From Pollenia angustigena (lineage: Eukaryota; Arthropoda; Insecta; Diptera; Polleniidae), in contig OV884057.1 of the NCBI GenBank assembly GCA_930367215.1, forward strand, positions 202,419,621 through 202,483,620: a stretch of DNA of 64,000 nucleotides. The letters are read 5' to 3'. The notes beneath the pieces are model-generated. The model saw only the letters and a program-made list of their open reading frames with translations. It had not been told where the DNA came from and made no database searches. Position numbers and translations under genes: made by a program. How positions within the stretch are numbered: the stretch's first letter is position 1; each line of letters opens with the position of its first letter. Positions 46,348-57,066 of this stretch are shown here, one piece after another.

Positions 46348-47384
46348 CAGGGAAACCAGAAATATGCTCTTAAAACACGTTTTATGCGCATTAAATATGA
46401 AGTAAAAACTGGAAAATATGCCTTGAAAAATGTTAAAAATATGCCCTAAAAATTAAAATTGTTCATTTGAAGACACAAGATATTTAACAATTTAATAACA
46501 AAATTAAAAAAAAAGTTAAAATTCATATAAGAAATGTTTGCGCCGAATATTATCTAGATATTAACATCCATATGATTTTTGTCTTAAAGGAATTTTAGGA
46601 ACGGTCGCTAAATTGTTAACAAATGTTAACATTTAAAAGGAATTTAAAGCTAGTTAAGGATGGAAGCTTTGAGCAAATGTGAACCGATTCGAAAATAATT
46701 TAATTTGAAGTAAAATATTTTTGGCACGAATTTAATTTAAATACCATCGTAATTAGAAAGCTTGCGGACACAAAGAGTCTAATTTGGATGTGAAATAATA
46801 GACCGATTCTCACCATTTGCATAGACTTCGTCCATATTTGATTAAATTATCTACAAAATTGGAACTTGTACTTTGCGCACAAGGCTAACATGGACAGACA
46901 ACCAGCCAGGCGGATGGATGGACATCGTTAGATCACTTTAAAAAGTGATTCTGAGTCAATCGGAATACTAAAAGATTGGTCTAGATACACATCGCATAAC
47001 ATTTATTCTTAATGACAACCTGCTTTGTCTTACAATTTAAGAGAAAAAATTAAATGTAGATGTCGAAATTGAAGTAACAGATTTTCGAAAAAAAAAATTT
47101 TTATTTGCTGCGAAAGCTATTGTAGGCATCTAAAAAAATTGAATATGTATCAAAATATACATTAAAAAGGCAAAATATGCGCTATAAACCTAAAAAATGC
47201 TGCAAAAAGGTTCTTTTAACTAAAATATGCCAAAAAATGCAGTAAACTGTAAAATATGCAAAAATATGCACTAAAAAATCGACGCCAAAATTCATAAAAA
47301 CCTCTAAAACGGATAAATAAATTGTTTCTGCCTTCATAAGTCGCACAAGGAAAAACATGCGATTGCATATTTCTGGTTTATCTG
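46348..47384. mobile_element. hAT-like non-autonomous element
   Basis: Ends CAGGGAAACCAGAAATATGC and, read inward, CAGATAAACCAGAAATATGC. The flanks GTCATAAG (46340-46347) and GTCAGAAG (47385-47392) match at 7 of 8 positions. An 8-bp duplication with a CAGGG start fits hAT. The word AAATATGC recurs near both ends (about eight copies), like transposase-binding subterminal repeats. At about 46870-46990 it holds a degraded piece of family C. Confidence 0.72.
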
Positions 47385-47399
47385 GTCAGAAGTATGTAC

Positions 47400-47700
47400 A
47401 TTAGAGCGTACCACCTAATATAAAGTATTTTTGCAAGGAAGTTTTGATTTATTTTTGCCGAACGTAGGGGTTGCCTTTATATATTTCTCGTTTATCTTAG
47501 CCATTTACAGTCCGATCTTGAAGTATGATATATCAATGTTTTTGTCTCGAGAAGACCAATATTTGGCCTAAAGGTCCATTGACGGTTACTATCTCGTTTT
47601 AGTATTTATCCACCAGATCTCTGTTCGTACCATCCTAATGTACACCCTAATGTCAGAAAATTCGCAAGAAACTACTAAACTTTCGCTAAGCAAGTAATTC
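47400..47700 (+). mobile_element. Partial copy of the element at 60872-61489
   Basis: It shares CGTACC, CCTAATATAAAGTATTTTTG, TTTACAGTCCGATCTT, GTTTTTGTCTCGAGAAGACC and CCAGATCTCTGTTCGTACCA with that copy. The right terminal repeat is missing here. Confidence 0.7.
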
Positions 47701-47709
47701 GATAGTTTC

Positions 47710-48250
47710 ATCAGAAACATTTTTAAATTTATTATTAAGCATTTTGTATGATGTGCTAAATTCCCAATTTTTTCATATATGATAAATACACTGAAATTTA
47801 TTGTTGAGGGAAAGCTAGCTTCTATGCGTATTTCACGGGTTGCTAAGGGCAGATCATCAAGAAACCTTTTCGAAAGATTTTAGAAAAGCTAAAAATATTA
47901 TACAAATAATACCCTAAAGCGAATAAGCTTTTAAACACTCAAAGTCTTTCTTGTCACAATATCAAAGCTTAAACAAAACACCAACAATAAACAGTGAGTT
48001 TATCTTTTCTTACATTCAATTTAATTGGAAAATTAAAGCTCGCAAAAAATCATTATAGTTTTTTTAAGGCAGTATTTCTAAAACTCCTGCAGAACAGTCG
48101 GCAGTCCGGGATTTTATCAGAGGTGGTGCAAGCCATAAATGATTAAAATCTGTCTACAAATTTTGATTTTGTTCACAAAAGATGAAAAATTTTAATTAAA
48201 CATAAGAATTTCATAGAACGCCATATTTGTATGCACAGAAAAAATTTTGC
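47710..48250. other. No recognisable feature
   Basis: AT-rich sequence with no gene-like frame, paired repeats or known motif that I can see. Confidence 0.5.
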
Positions 48251-48254
48251 ACCA

Positions 48255-48497
48255 GAAAACGCATTAATTAAAAATAAATTCAGTAATAATTAAAAATTTA
48301 ATCAAGTGAATTAAACTTTTAATAAAGTGAATTAAAAGTTTAATTGATATTATTAATTTGTATACTGGTGGAAATTAATGTTGTCAATTAAACGTTTAAT
48401 ACACTTGATTAAACGTTTAATTCTCTTAATTAAACGTTTAATTCACTTGATTAAATTTTTAATTAAAACTGATTTTATTTTTGATTAATGCGTTTTT
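48255..48497. repeat. AT-rich inverted repeat with tandem ATTAAACGTTTAAT
   Basis: Outer inverted text AAAACGCATTAATTAAAAAT pairs with its complement near 48478-48497. Inside, the motif TTAATTCACTTGATTAAAC and AATTAAACGTTTAAT repeats in tandem about four times at a spacing of about 21 bp, on both sides of the centre. It may be a MITE with palindromic internal repeats. Confidence 0.65.
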
Positions 48498-48949
48498 CTA
48501 GTCTATATTGAAAATATGGGAGCACCCTTAAGAAATTGAGCCAAATGGCCAAATTAAAGAGTTTTATTAACCGCCATATTTGTATGGTTGAAATTTTTAA
48601 ATTTGGCCCCTGCAGCGCGTAGGATGCTCCTAGACAGGTCAAATGTATGACCAACCCCACTTTATTTTTCATCTACATCATAAATACTTTCCCAGTAAAC
48701 ACGGAGATTGATTTAAAATTAGAAATGATTTGCAATCAAACATTTCCTCAAATGACAAATGTCTAGATTTGAAAATAATTTCAGAAAAAGCATTCTTAAC
48801 AAAAAGAGGAGATTAGGAGAAACTAAGAAATTCATGCAATTTTAACTTGCTTTCAAAGGTTATTCTCAAATATTTTTCAAATGTAGGTTTTAATAATGTG
48901 ATAAAAAATATTTTTTCTTATGTAAATTCATATTTCTTTTAATATTTAT

Positions 48950-49523
48950 TATACCCACACCACAATAGTGGAGAGGGCTACCTGGCTGTCCATGTAAACT
49001 TGTGCGCAAATCACAGGTAGCTATTTTGGAGATAATTTGATAAAATTTGGTACATAGATTCTTATTGGCACACCTACTGAAAATGGATCGAATCGTTGGA
49101 CCACGAGGGAAGATAAGAGGAAATTTCTTCCTCTCAGAAACTATCAAACCGATTTTAATGAAATTTAAAACATAGATAGAGCCATATGTATATGGACACA
49201 AAAGGTATGCATTTGTTAAAAAATAGGACCACGAGGGGAAATAAGGGCAATTTCTGCCTCTCAAACCGATATTAATGAAATTTAAAACATAGATAGATCT
49301 ATATCTATATGGACACATAAGCTATACAGTTTTTCAAAAATAGGGCCACAAGGGGAGGTAGGGGCAATTTCTGCCTCTCACAAACTTTCAAACCGATTTT
49401 AATGAAGTTTATAAACATAGATAAATCCATATTTATATGGACACATGAGCATAATGTGTTTTTAAATACTGTGGTGCTGGGTATCATATGGTCGGGCTTG
49501 ATCGACTATACTTTCTTACTTGT
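48950..49523 (+). mobile_element. Hairpin-ended repeat, family C, copy 2
   Basis: It has the same start (TATACCCACACCAC), tandem AACCGATTTTAATGAAATTT units, hairpin (GTCGGGCTTGATCGAC) and TTCTTACTTGT end as copies 1 and 3. It lacks about 130 bp after the start, including the GTCC tract, so it is internally deleted. Confidence 0.75.
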
Positions 49524-49689
49524 TTTTAATTTGAATTCATAATTTACTAAAATAAACTGTCAGCTAAACATAATTTCTCTACTTTTTCGTTTTTAATTTT
49601 TCGTATTCGATACGACGAGGTGTATCTTTTTTTACCAGACGGCATCAAAATCTCAATTAACTTAAAATGTGGATTTAGCAGGTTTGCAT

Positions 49690-49890
49690 ATTAAGCCGAC
49701 GATATTGGTTATCAATACACAATGTCCGACAAAATATGGGCAGGATTAGAGAAGTGGGTGTGGCACAAAATGGAATTATTTATATCTAAAAACGGTATTT
49801 ATATAACTTTCTGTTCTTATCGCGTCAAAGTAAAGGGTACTTAAGATTCGTCATAGCCGAATATATGTAGCACTCTTAATTGTTTCACAA
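49690..49890 (+). repeat. Degenerate relative of family A end
   Basis: TAAGATTCGTCATAGCCGAA followed by TAGCACTCTTAATTGTTT resembles the hairpin end of families A and B with mutations. Upstream text (GGATTAGAGAAGTGGGTGTG) resembles a family A interior. No other end was found. Confidence 0.45.
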
Positions 49891-49899
49891 GCAACCGTT

Positions 49900-50830
49900 T
49901 TATTTTTATTGCAAAAGACATTTGACTTTAATCGCCATATTTCTTTTTCGGCTAAATGTTGATTTTTAATTTGAGAATAACAATTTGAAAACATATTAAC
50001 AAAACATTATTTGTCACATGTTGATATTTAAATCACTATTAGTTTGAATTCAACTGTTAAAATCGATATCATTGATATCAAATAATTCAGTCACAAAGTC
50101 TTTTTATTAGAAGGTTTGTTTTTGTGCTTGCTGGGTTAGCATGCTGCTTATAATTGACTTAAATTTATATAGACAGTTTTACATACATATAATGCATGCA
50201 ACAAATGAATTAAAAGTCATGAGTTTTATTAAAAATTATCCCTCTGGCTTAAGGAAAATTGTTAATATTTTTCTAAAAAAATTTCCTTTGAAAAAGTTTT
50301 TAATTATGGTTAATTAATTCGTTTAGTTCTCCTGCGCACAGTTTCAACAGGACAAATATTGCCTGTTTAAAATCCAAGCCAAATTTAATTTATTTAAAAC
50401 TCTTTCCTCCACTGTTAGACAATTTCTGTGGGTTAAAGGCTTGATGAAGAAAACTATAAGAAATCTTTTCTGACTGCATGTGTATTTGTAGCATGCCTTC
50501 CTTATGAACATTCTTAAATGTCTTGTATAAAATGCTTCATAAGTTGGAAATGTTAAGCTCACTTAATAATAATGAGATTTTTTCATTCCTAACATTGTAA
50601 CAAACAAATAAGCAGACAGACGGAACTGTGTAAAGTTTGCTAAATTAGCAAAAAGGTAAAGTAAATAATTCAAGAAGCTGTGTTCTACTTTTATACGCCA
50701 ACTCTTTTAAAATCGTCTTTAATAATTTAAAAAGAAATTTTAAAAGTTTATTATAAAATTCCTCAAGACTTCAAGACAAAGTCTTGGCAAAAATTACTAA
50801 AAATAGAAGTAAGGAAAAACAAGTAAATTC
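49900..50830. other. No recognisable feature
   Basis: AT-rich sequence with no gene-like frame or paired ends. Confidence 0.5.
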
Positions 50831-50836
50831 GACCCG

Positions 50837-50948
50837 AGTTCAAACTCGTGTTCATGTCAAGAATAAAATTATCAAAAAATAGTTTATTGAAAATTAAATT
50901 TAATGAAATTTAGCCTAATTAAAATATCGAAAACTTCAATTCCGAACA
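50837..50948. repeat. Partial relative of the snapback element at 20578
   Basis: It shares GTCAAGAAT, AAATTATCAA, GAAAATTAAATTTAATGAAA and TTTAGCCTAATTAAA with one arm of the 20.6-kb snapback. The second arm is absent. Confidence 0.6.
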
Positions 50949-51016
50949 ATAACAAAATAAATATTACGCGAAATATAAAAGTAGAGCAGAACTAGAACTG
51001 CAGTAAGTCTTCTCTT

Positions 51017-51380
51017 TATACCCTATACCACTAGTGTTAAATGAGAATATACTAAGTTTGTCATTCCGTGTGAAACTTTTTTTGATATTCATCTAAGACC
51101 CCATTAAGTATATATAAATATTCAGGGTCCTTGGGTAATTCCTACTTTCTAAAGCCTCAACAGAAAAAGAATAAAAAAATATTGGTGTCAAATTCTTTCT
51201 AGTTCCTCTAAGCAGTTTGGGATTGAAATCAAGCAAAAGCGGTTCAGAAGGAGAGAGTTATCCAAATGTGAACCAACCAACCTTCATAAAAAAATTTATA
51301 TTTTTTTTCAAAATATGTATAACATAAATTGATGACAAAAGGCACCAATTTCGCACAAATTTATCCCAAAGTTTATTTTT
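51017..51380 (+). mobile_element. Hairpin-ended repeat, family B, copy 4 start
   Basis: It begins TATACCCTATACCACTAG, then CTAAGTTTGTCATTCCGTGT and the TA-rich core, then the family B body. It lacks the GTCC tract. Its likely other end is at 53225-53483, with about 1.8 kb of other DNA in between. Confidence 0.6.
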
Positions 51381-51613
51381 CCAGGTTTTAACTTGTTTAA
51401 ATTCTAGAGCATTTAACCCGCTACTTTGTTATCGGTCCTTTTCTTTCATAAACATATTTATATGCCAAAGCTTATGTTCCTAGGTTTTAACAAAATTTAA
51501 CCCATAATTTTGTGTTTCTAAGTTCAATAGTATAGAAAATTAAAAAAGTACCACTCGTAGAAGACAAAAGCAAATGAAAGAAAGTAAATTTCCGTATTAT
51601 TCCAAAATATGTA

Positions 51614-52063
51614 CAGTAGGGTCATAACTTTTTTTTGAGTGCAAAATACCACTCCAGCACCATGCGGGGAATTTTGTTCTGATAATAAAAAACTGTTTTT
51701 TAAGCTGATTCGGTGAAAAAAGTTTCCGCACCGTAAGCGATTCCTTAAGCTCCATATTATGTGTGAATTTTATTTTTGGAAATTGAAACCCATTTGATTT
51801 TGCATTAGACTTATGAAAAATGGTTTAATGTTGAAGATTATATATGAATTTAATCAAAAAACGAACTTATTTAAGACAAGAATAACTGATTTAATGATGA
51901 AAATAAATTAACAAAAACAAAACTTCAACGCTTTCGGTGCGGAAACTTTTTTCACGAAAGAGGAAAAGTGACACCATATTTTTTATATTTTTTTATGCCC
52001 CACACGGCTATGCGGTGGTATTTTTGATATTTGCAAAAATTGCAAAGAGTTATAACCCTAATG
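51614..52063. mobile_element. Tc1/mariner-type MITE with TA flanks
   Basis: Ends CAGTAGGGTCATAACT and, read inward, CATTAGGGTTATAACT lie next to TA on both sides (51612-51613 and 52064-52065). A second inverted pair inside (AAAAGTTTCCGCACCG and CGGTGCGGAAACTTTT, about 51720 and 51935) gives a folded structure. It has no coding capacity. Confidence 0.72.
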
Positions 52064-52069
52064 TACAGG

Positions 52070-53220
52070 TTGTACGTGCTTACTTTCTCAGTACCAGTTA
52101 AATAACAAAAAAGTACCAATAAGTTCCCTCATGGATTCGTATCCACGCATGTTGAGTTTTATATTTTAAGGTCCAATATTAACGATAATTAAAATATACC
52201 AGTTGTAGAACCAAAAAGCTGAAAAAAGATATTAAATTTCCCGTATTTCCCATTTTGGTACTATTTTTTCCCCCCATTAAAATATCAAAAATTGCAGTAT
52301 TTTAGTGGGTGCCCATAATTTAGTACGAATATGTCAATGAATGAAGCAAAATGTTTTGTTAAAAAAGGACCAAAAATAGTTACGATTTTCACCACTAAAA
52401 CGTTCGAATTTCGAACAAGTACCAAACTTGTATTCGTATTTTTTTGATAAGTTTCGAATGTGGTATAAACTTTATTGCTAGGTTTCTTGGTTCAAAAGAT
52501 AAATGGGCTGACGAGACGTACAAAAATTTAGGTTTTACCCGTTTTCACCCTAACAGAGCCGAATTTCAAAAAAGTACCAGACACCTGTCCACTTATTACA
52601 GTTTCTTTGGATCTCTTTAAGTTTTGGAGATAAAAGGTTTCCGAATTTACCTTTTCTTTCCCCAAACATTCGAATTCCCAAAAATCCCGTCTTAGTGGAC
52701 CGATTTGGGGAGAGACCCATCTCCGGTCCAAATTTCAAGTTTTAAGCTTTAGGCGTTTAGGCTGTGCGATGATGAATCAGTGAGTCAGTAACGTTACAAT
52801 TTTTTATATTGTTACTTTTTTCCTTTAATAAACGCGTTTGAGTTCTTTTAATTGCAAATCCGAATAAAAACACACACTTATTCCACTTAACAAACTTTAT
52901 TGAAATTAATTATTTTGCTCACAATTGTTAGTTACGAACAGAACTGTTTCTCAAAACAAACTAACTAATTATTCATGAGTCACCCCTTTTTATATTTCAT
53001 AGCTATTTCTAGATTTTTCCTGAACCTTCCTGTAATAACTATTTATTATGTTCTAAAACCATTTCTAGAAATGACTGGGAAATTCAAGTAGGAATTATTT
53101 TAAAATAACAGTTGTGTTGAAAATTATACATGACAATTTTAAGTAACTAATATAACATGAATCTATAACTTACAAGATAACTTATAACTATAACTATAAA
53201 TAATTCTTAGATAATTTAAC
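52070..53220. other. No recognisable feature
   Basis: No gene-like frame or paired ends. Two overlapping minus frames at 52528-52738 have no resemblance to known proteins. Confidence 0.45.
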
Positions 53221-53224
53221 TTTC

Positions 53225-53483
53225 GTAGCAATATATAGATAAATCACACTGCACAATTTCGTGAAGATCGGTCCATAATTTATCATAGGCTCCATATAAA
53301 GTCAGCTCTCGGAAAACAGTTAAGTACGCCTATTGGATTCGAATTCAGTCTGTCGTAGCCTCATGAGATAATTTCGTGAAGATCGGTCTATAATTTAGCA
53401 TAGGCTCCATACCTACTACTACCTACTTTGGGAAATCATTTAAATACAACTAATACCATATCAAATATTGCACTCTTACTTGT
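53225..53483 (+). mobile_element. Hairpin-ended repeat, family B, copy 4 end
   Basis: It has two tandem units with GAAGATCGGTCCATAATTTA and TAGGCTCCATA, and ends CTCTTACTTGT. The terminal hairpin is eroded. It pairs with the start at 51017. Confidence 0.6.
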
Positions 53484-53526
53484 TTTAAATCATTTATTAA
53501 TTAACATTCAAATAAGATCTAGAACT

Positions 53527-53768
53527 GGGGCCTAATTCTGGCAGTCGTGATCGAGTATTTTCTCGATTCGAAAGCAATTTTATTTCAAATTCTTTCAGTC
53601 TATACTGAACGAATAGAAATTATTTTTTTAATATTGCGAAACTCAAATTAATGCTTTACAGCACTGAAAAAATAGTTCCGATTCGTTCAGAATTGACTGA
53701 AAGAATTTGAAATAAAATTGCTTTCGAATCGAGAAAGTACTCGATCGCGACTGCCAGAATCAGGCCCC
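53527..53768. mobile_element. Inverted-repeat MITE, GGGGCCTAATTCTGGCAGTC ends
   Basis: Arms of about 80 bp pair closely: GGGGCCTAATTCTGGCAGTC and its near-complement, continuing through ATTCGAAAGCAATTTTATTT. A related element is at 19272-19566. It is followed at 53783-53865 by the AACTAGAACTGA simple repeat. Confidence 0.8.
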
Positions 53769-53869
53769 TTAATTAAAACGGCACTGCACTAGAGCTGAAC
53801 TAGAACTGAACTAGAACTGAACCAGAACTAAACTAGAACAGAATAAAACCAGGGCTAGAACAAAACTAA

Positions 53870-54910
53870 ATATTTGGATTTTTTATTTATTACAAGAAAA
53901 TTTTAAGAACGACAAAATTTCTTTTATACAATAAGCATATTAGAATAATAACACATTCATAAAGTAACGATAGAAATTTAAATATTTGACTGATTTTTAT
54001 TACAAACACAAACACTTTATGTACAATTCAATAATAAAAGAACAACTTAATTGATTGTTCTGCACAAAAGTGGAGACTTGAATAAAAATGTATTTCGTTG
54101 TTGACAAAATATAAATCTGGAATTCAAATTAAATTTTACGCTGATAAACACAAAATTAAATAAAATAAGTTAGAGAAAACTGAAAAGTAATAGATTTACC
54201 GCATATGTATTTGTATTCTAAAAGAGAGAAATAATTAATTTTAATTGCTATACATCAGCGATATTTTTTATATCTTTTCTTTCAGTGTACACAATTACTA
54301 TACGACAGTGATGGAAACTTGAGATGGTACTAACCACCAAGCAAAAGAGTACTTTATTCATCATTTTTATACTTTGTTTAAAACATATTTTTTTTATCCT
54401 ACTATATATCTGTGGCATTTTAACAGAACATCTTAAGTCGAGATAAGATAGCAAAACAGCTTTTAACAAAAACCTCGGTGGAAAAATCATTTTTTCAATT
54501 AATAAACTAAGCCAAATTAAAGAAAAATTTCGTATATAATACAACATTTTAAAAACATAAACAAAAATGTTTTTTGAATAAAAATTCATATGATTAACAA
54601 AATTTTTTTCAACTTTTAAAATTTGACTTAAGATGTTTTGTCAAAATGCCATAGATATGGAATTGCACTTGTATGTTTATATTTTCTTATGATTTATCTT
54701 AATGGAACTTTAGTTTAGTTTTAAAAGAGTATGTAAAGGGTGTCTAAAATTGAGGTATAATTTTAATTTTAATAAAAAAAAAAAAAGAGTTTTCGTTTTT
54801 AGATAATTAAAATATTTCATTTCAATTTATTACAAGTAGGTTCCGGTTAAAAATTAAAAATGTCGGTCAAGTGATCCCCCCTTACGGGCTAGGCAAGCTT
54901 CCAAAATTTG
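53870..54910. other. AT-rich stretch with one small signal-like frame
   Basis: Only one item is worth noting: on minus at 54364 a frame opens MMNKVLFCLVVSTISSFHHC, with the look of a short signal peptide. It is discussed as a weak candidate first exon for the Ly6 gene. Nothing else is recognised. Confidence 0.4.
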
Positions 54911-54917
54911 TTGTTTT

Positions 54918-55958
54918 TATACCCTTCACCGAAGGTAAAAGGGTATATATAACTTTGTCATTCCGTTTGTAATTTCTACAATATTGATCCTACACCCTAT
55001 AAAGTAGATATATTCTGGGTCCTTATGAAAAGCGAAGTTCAAATCCGGTTGTCCGTCTGTCCGTCTGTCCGTCTGTCTGTTGAAATGGGTTTTCCGAAGC
55101 CCCCAGATATGATGGGAGCTTCGTTGGGGTATCTTTCTGTCAGGTATTCTTATTATAATTTTGCTATTGAAATTCAGCCAGATCGGTCCACAAATGGCTG
55201 AGATATGAGCAAAAAACCACGACTACCTCTAATTTTTCCCAAAAATCCCTTGTGGTTGTTGTATTTTTATTACTTTTTGCTGTATATCTGGTGAACGGAA
55301 AAAGCCAAATCTTTTGTTTACATATACTAGCATAACGCTCAATATGATTTTCGTTATCATCCTTCTATATTATTTCATCTATTTAACCAAATTATTTTAA
55401 CAAATCGAAACTAGGAATTTTTGTGTGTTTTTTTGCTACTTAAAAACTCCCCAAAATGATAAAAGAAAACAAACACGCATACTTACATGCCACAAACTAT
55501 TTTGGTGAATATGTTTCCATATTTCAGTTCTCAACTCAAATAAGTTTTATGGTTTACAACTTTGCTATTGTGGTGAACAAAAGTAATTACAACCCTACAC
55601 AGTGAACATAAAACGGGCCATATTTCATTTTAATGATATTCAAACAACGTTCCTTCATAGTTTAGTTGTCTAGGGGGTTAAGTTAGAAACTGTGAGTTCT
55701 CTGGTTCGAATCTGGTTTTTTTAAAAGAAAATTTTTTTTTAATTTTTATTTTTTTATGTTCTAAAAACGATTTAAAAAAAATATTTACCAGTTTTCGCTT
55801 TTTAAATTTAATTTATAATGGAGTTTAAAGTATTATAATTATGTATGTATACATATGTAAAAATTATTTAGTTTTTGTCTAGTTGCTCTGTATTCTGCTC
55901 CCACAATGGTGAAGGGTATATAAGATTCGGCACAGCCGAATATAGCTCTCTTACTTGT
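54918..55958 (+). mobile_element. Hairpin-ended repeat, family A, copy 3
   Basis: It starts TATACCCTTCACCGAAGG with GGGTATA closing the palindrome. A TA-rich core and GTCCGTCTGTCC tract follow (about 55048-55080). A tRNA-like segment lies at 55655-55715. It ends with hairpin ATTCGGCACAGCCGAAT (55925-55941) and CTTACTTGT. The shared text at 55180-55265 matches copies 1 and 2 in inverse orientation. Confidence 0.78.
55655..55715 (+). repeat. tRNA-like (SINE-type) segment in family A copy 3
   Basis: CATAGTTTAGTTGTCTAGGG resembles an A box and CTGGTTCGAATCTGG a B box, with AAGTTAGAAACTGTGAG between. The B-box core is closer to consensus than in copy 2. No full cloverleaf with a closed acceptor stem could be drawn. 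Confidence 0.5.
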
Positions 55959-56636
55959 TAAGCTCTAGAACTGTTTTGGGATTATTGCTGTACACTTTCG
56001 ATTTCAAAAGGTGTCAAATCGCACGATCATGGTGCAAATTCACTCTTCCTCTACGAGAAATAATGCGATTTTCGAACTTTTCTTTCAAAAAATCCATTGT
56101 TTCTCCTGCTGTGTGGCACCATCCTGACGAAACTAAAAATTCTCAGCATCTTAATCATCAAATTTCCGCCACGATAAGCTGCGGATCAATTTTTTTTTTC
56201 GTTTTTGTATAATTTTGCACTGAAAACGTACACTCAAATGCTGATATTAACAAAATAACGATAATTATACGTTAAATATAAGGAAACATAAGTTCGATCA
56301 TATCCTTTTTAACTTTGCTTACATTTTTCCAAAAAATTTAACTAATTTTTCGTTTTTAAATGTTTTATTGCTAGGAGAAACACCAACGCATGAAATTGAC
56401 AGATTTAAATTTTTTTTGCTCATTTGGCTCATTTGGAAACAAATTCAATAATAATGGCACTATGCTATTGGTCTTACCAGCAGTACCTTGCATACATTTC
56501 GGAGGAACGCATTGAAGATGTTGAAAATGTGAAACATGCATTCACTTGAAACATCATCTGCTATCAATCAAAAATTTTTCTTAAAAATTTTTTTTAAGGA
56601 CCTTTTTACTACAAATGATGCCTCATTGAAAAATAA

Positions 56637-56962
56637 AGCTGGAGGTCCATACCACGCGTTTTCGCCTCCACGCAGCGCATGCTTTTATAACCTTACTTGC
56701 GTTCTACGTTTCAAGTTACATACAACACTTTTTATGCAGCAGCAGCACAAGTAAAAGTAAAATTTAATTTGTCAAAATCAGCTGATTTGTTCGAACGCTG
56801 CTTGTGACGCTTACAAAAGTAGAAAGTAAACCTACTTTTCGCCTCAAGGCATCTACGCTTTTGCGCATGTAACTTACTACATATAACTACACAGATTCTA
56901 CTTTTTTTGACAGCTGCGTATGCTGCGAAAAAGCGAGTAACGCTTGGTGTGGACCTCCAGCT
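56637..56962. mobile_element. MITE with AGCTGGAGGTCCAYACCA ends, TAA duplication
   Basis: AGCTGGAGGTCCATACCA on the left and the complement of TGGTGTGGACCTCCAGCT on the right, with TAA at 56634-56636 and 56963-56965. The interior (AATCAGCTGATTTGTTCGA and following) is shared with the element at 34905-35888, although the terminal repeats differ. Confidence 0.8.
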
Positions 56963-57066
56963 TAACTTATTGCCACTTTTCTAGTGGTGAGAATGGAATG
57001 TTTTAAGATCGGAACATCTTGTAAAGAGGTTGATTTTAAGCCCTTTATCTTTTTTAAAGGCTCATT

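Noticed and set aside
55640..55720. A complete tRNA gene
   Set aside because: A- and B-box-like words are present, but no closed acceptor stem or anticodon arm could be drawn.
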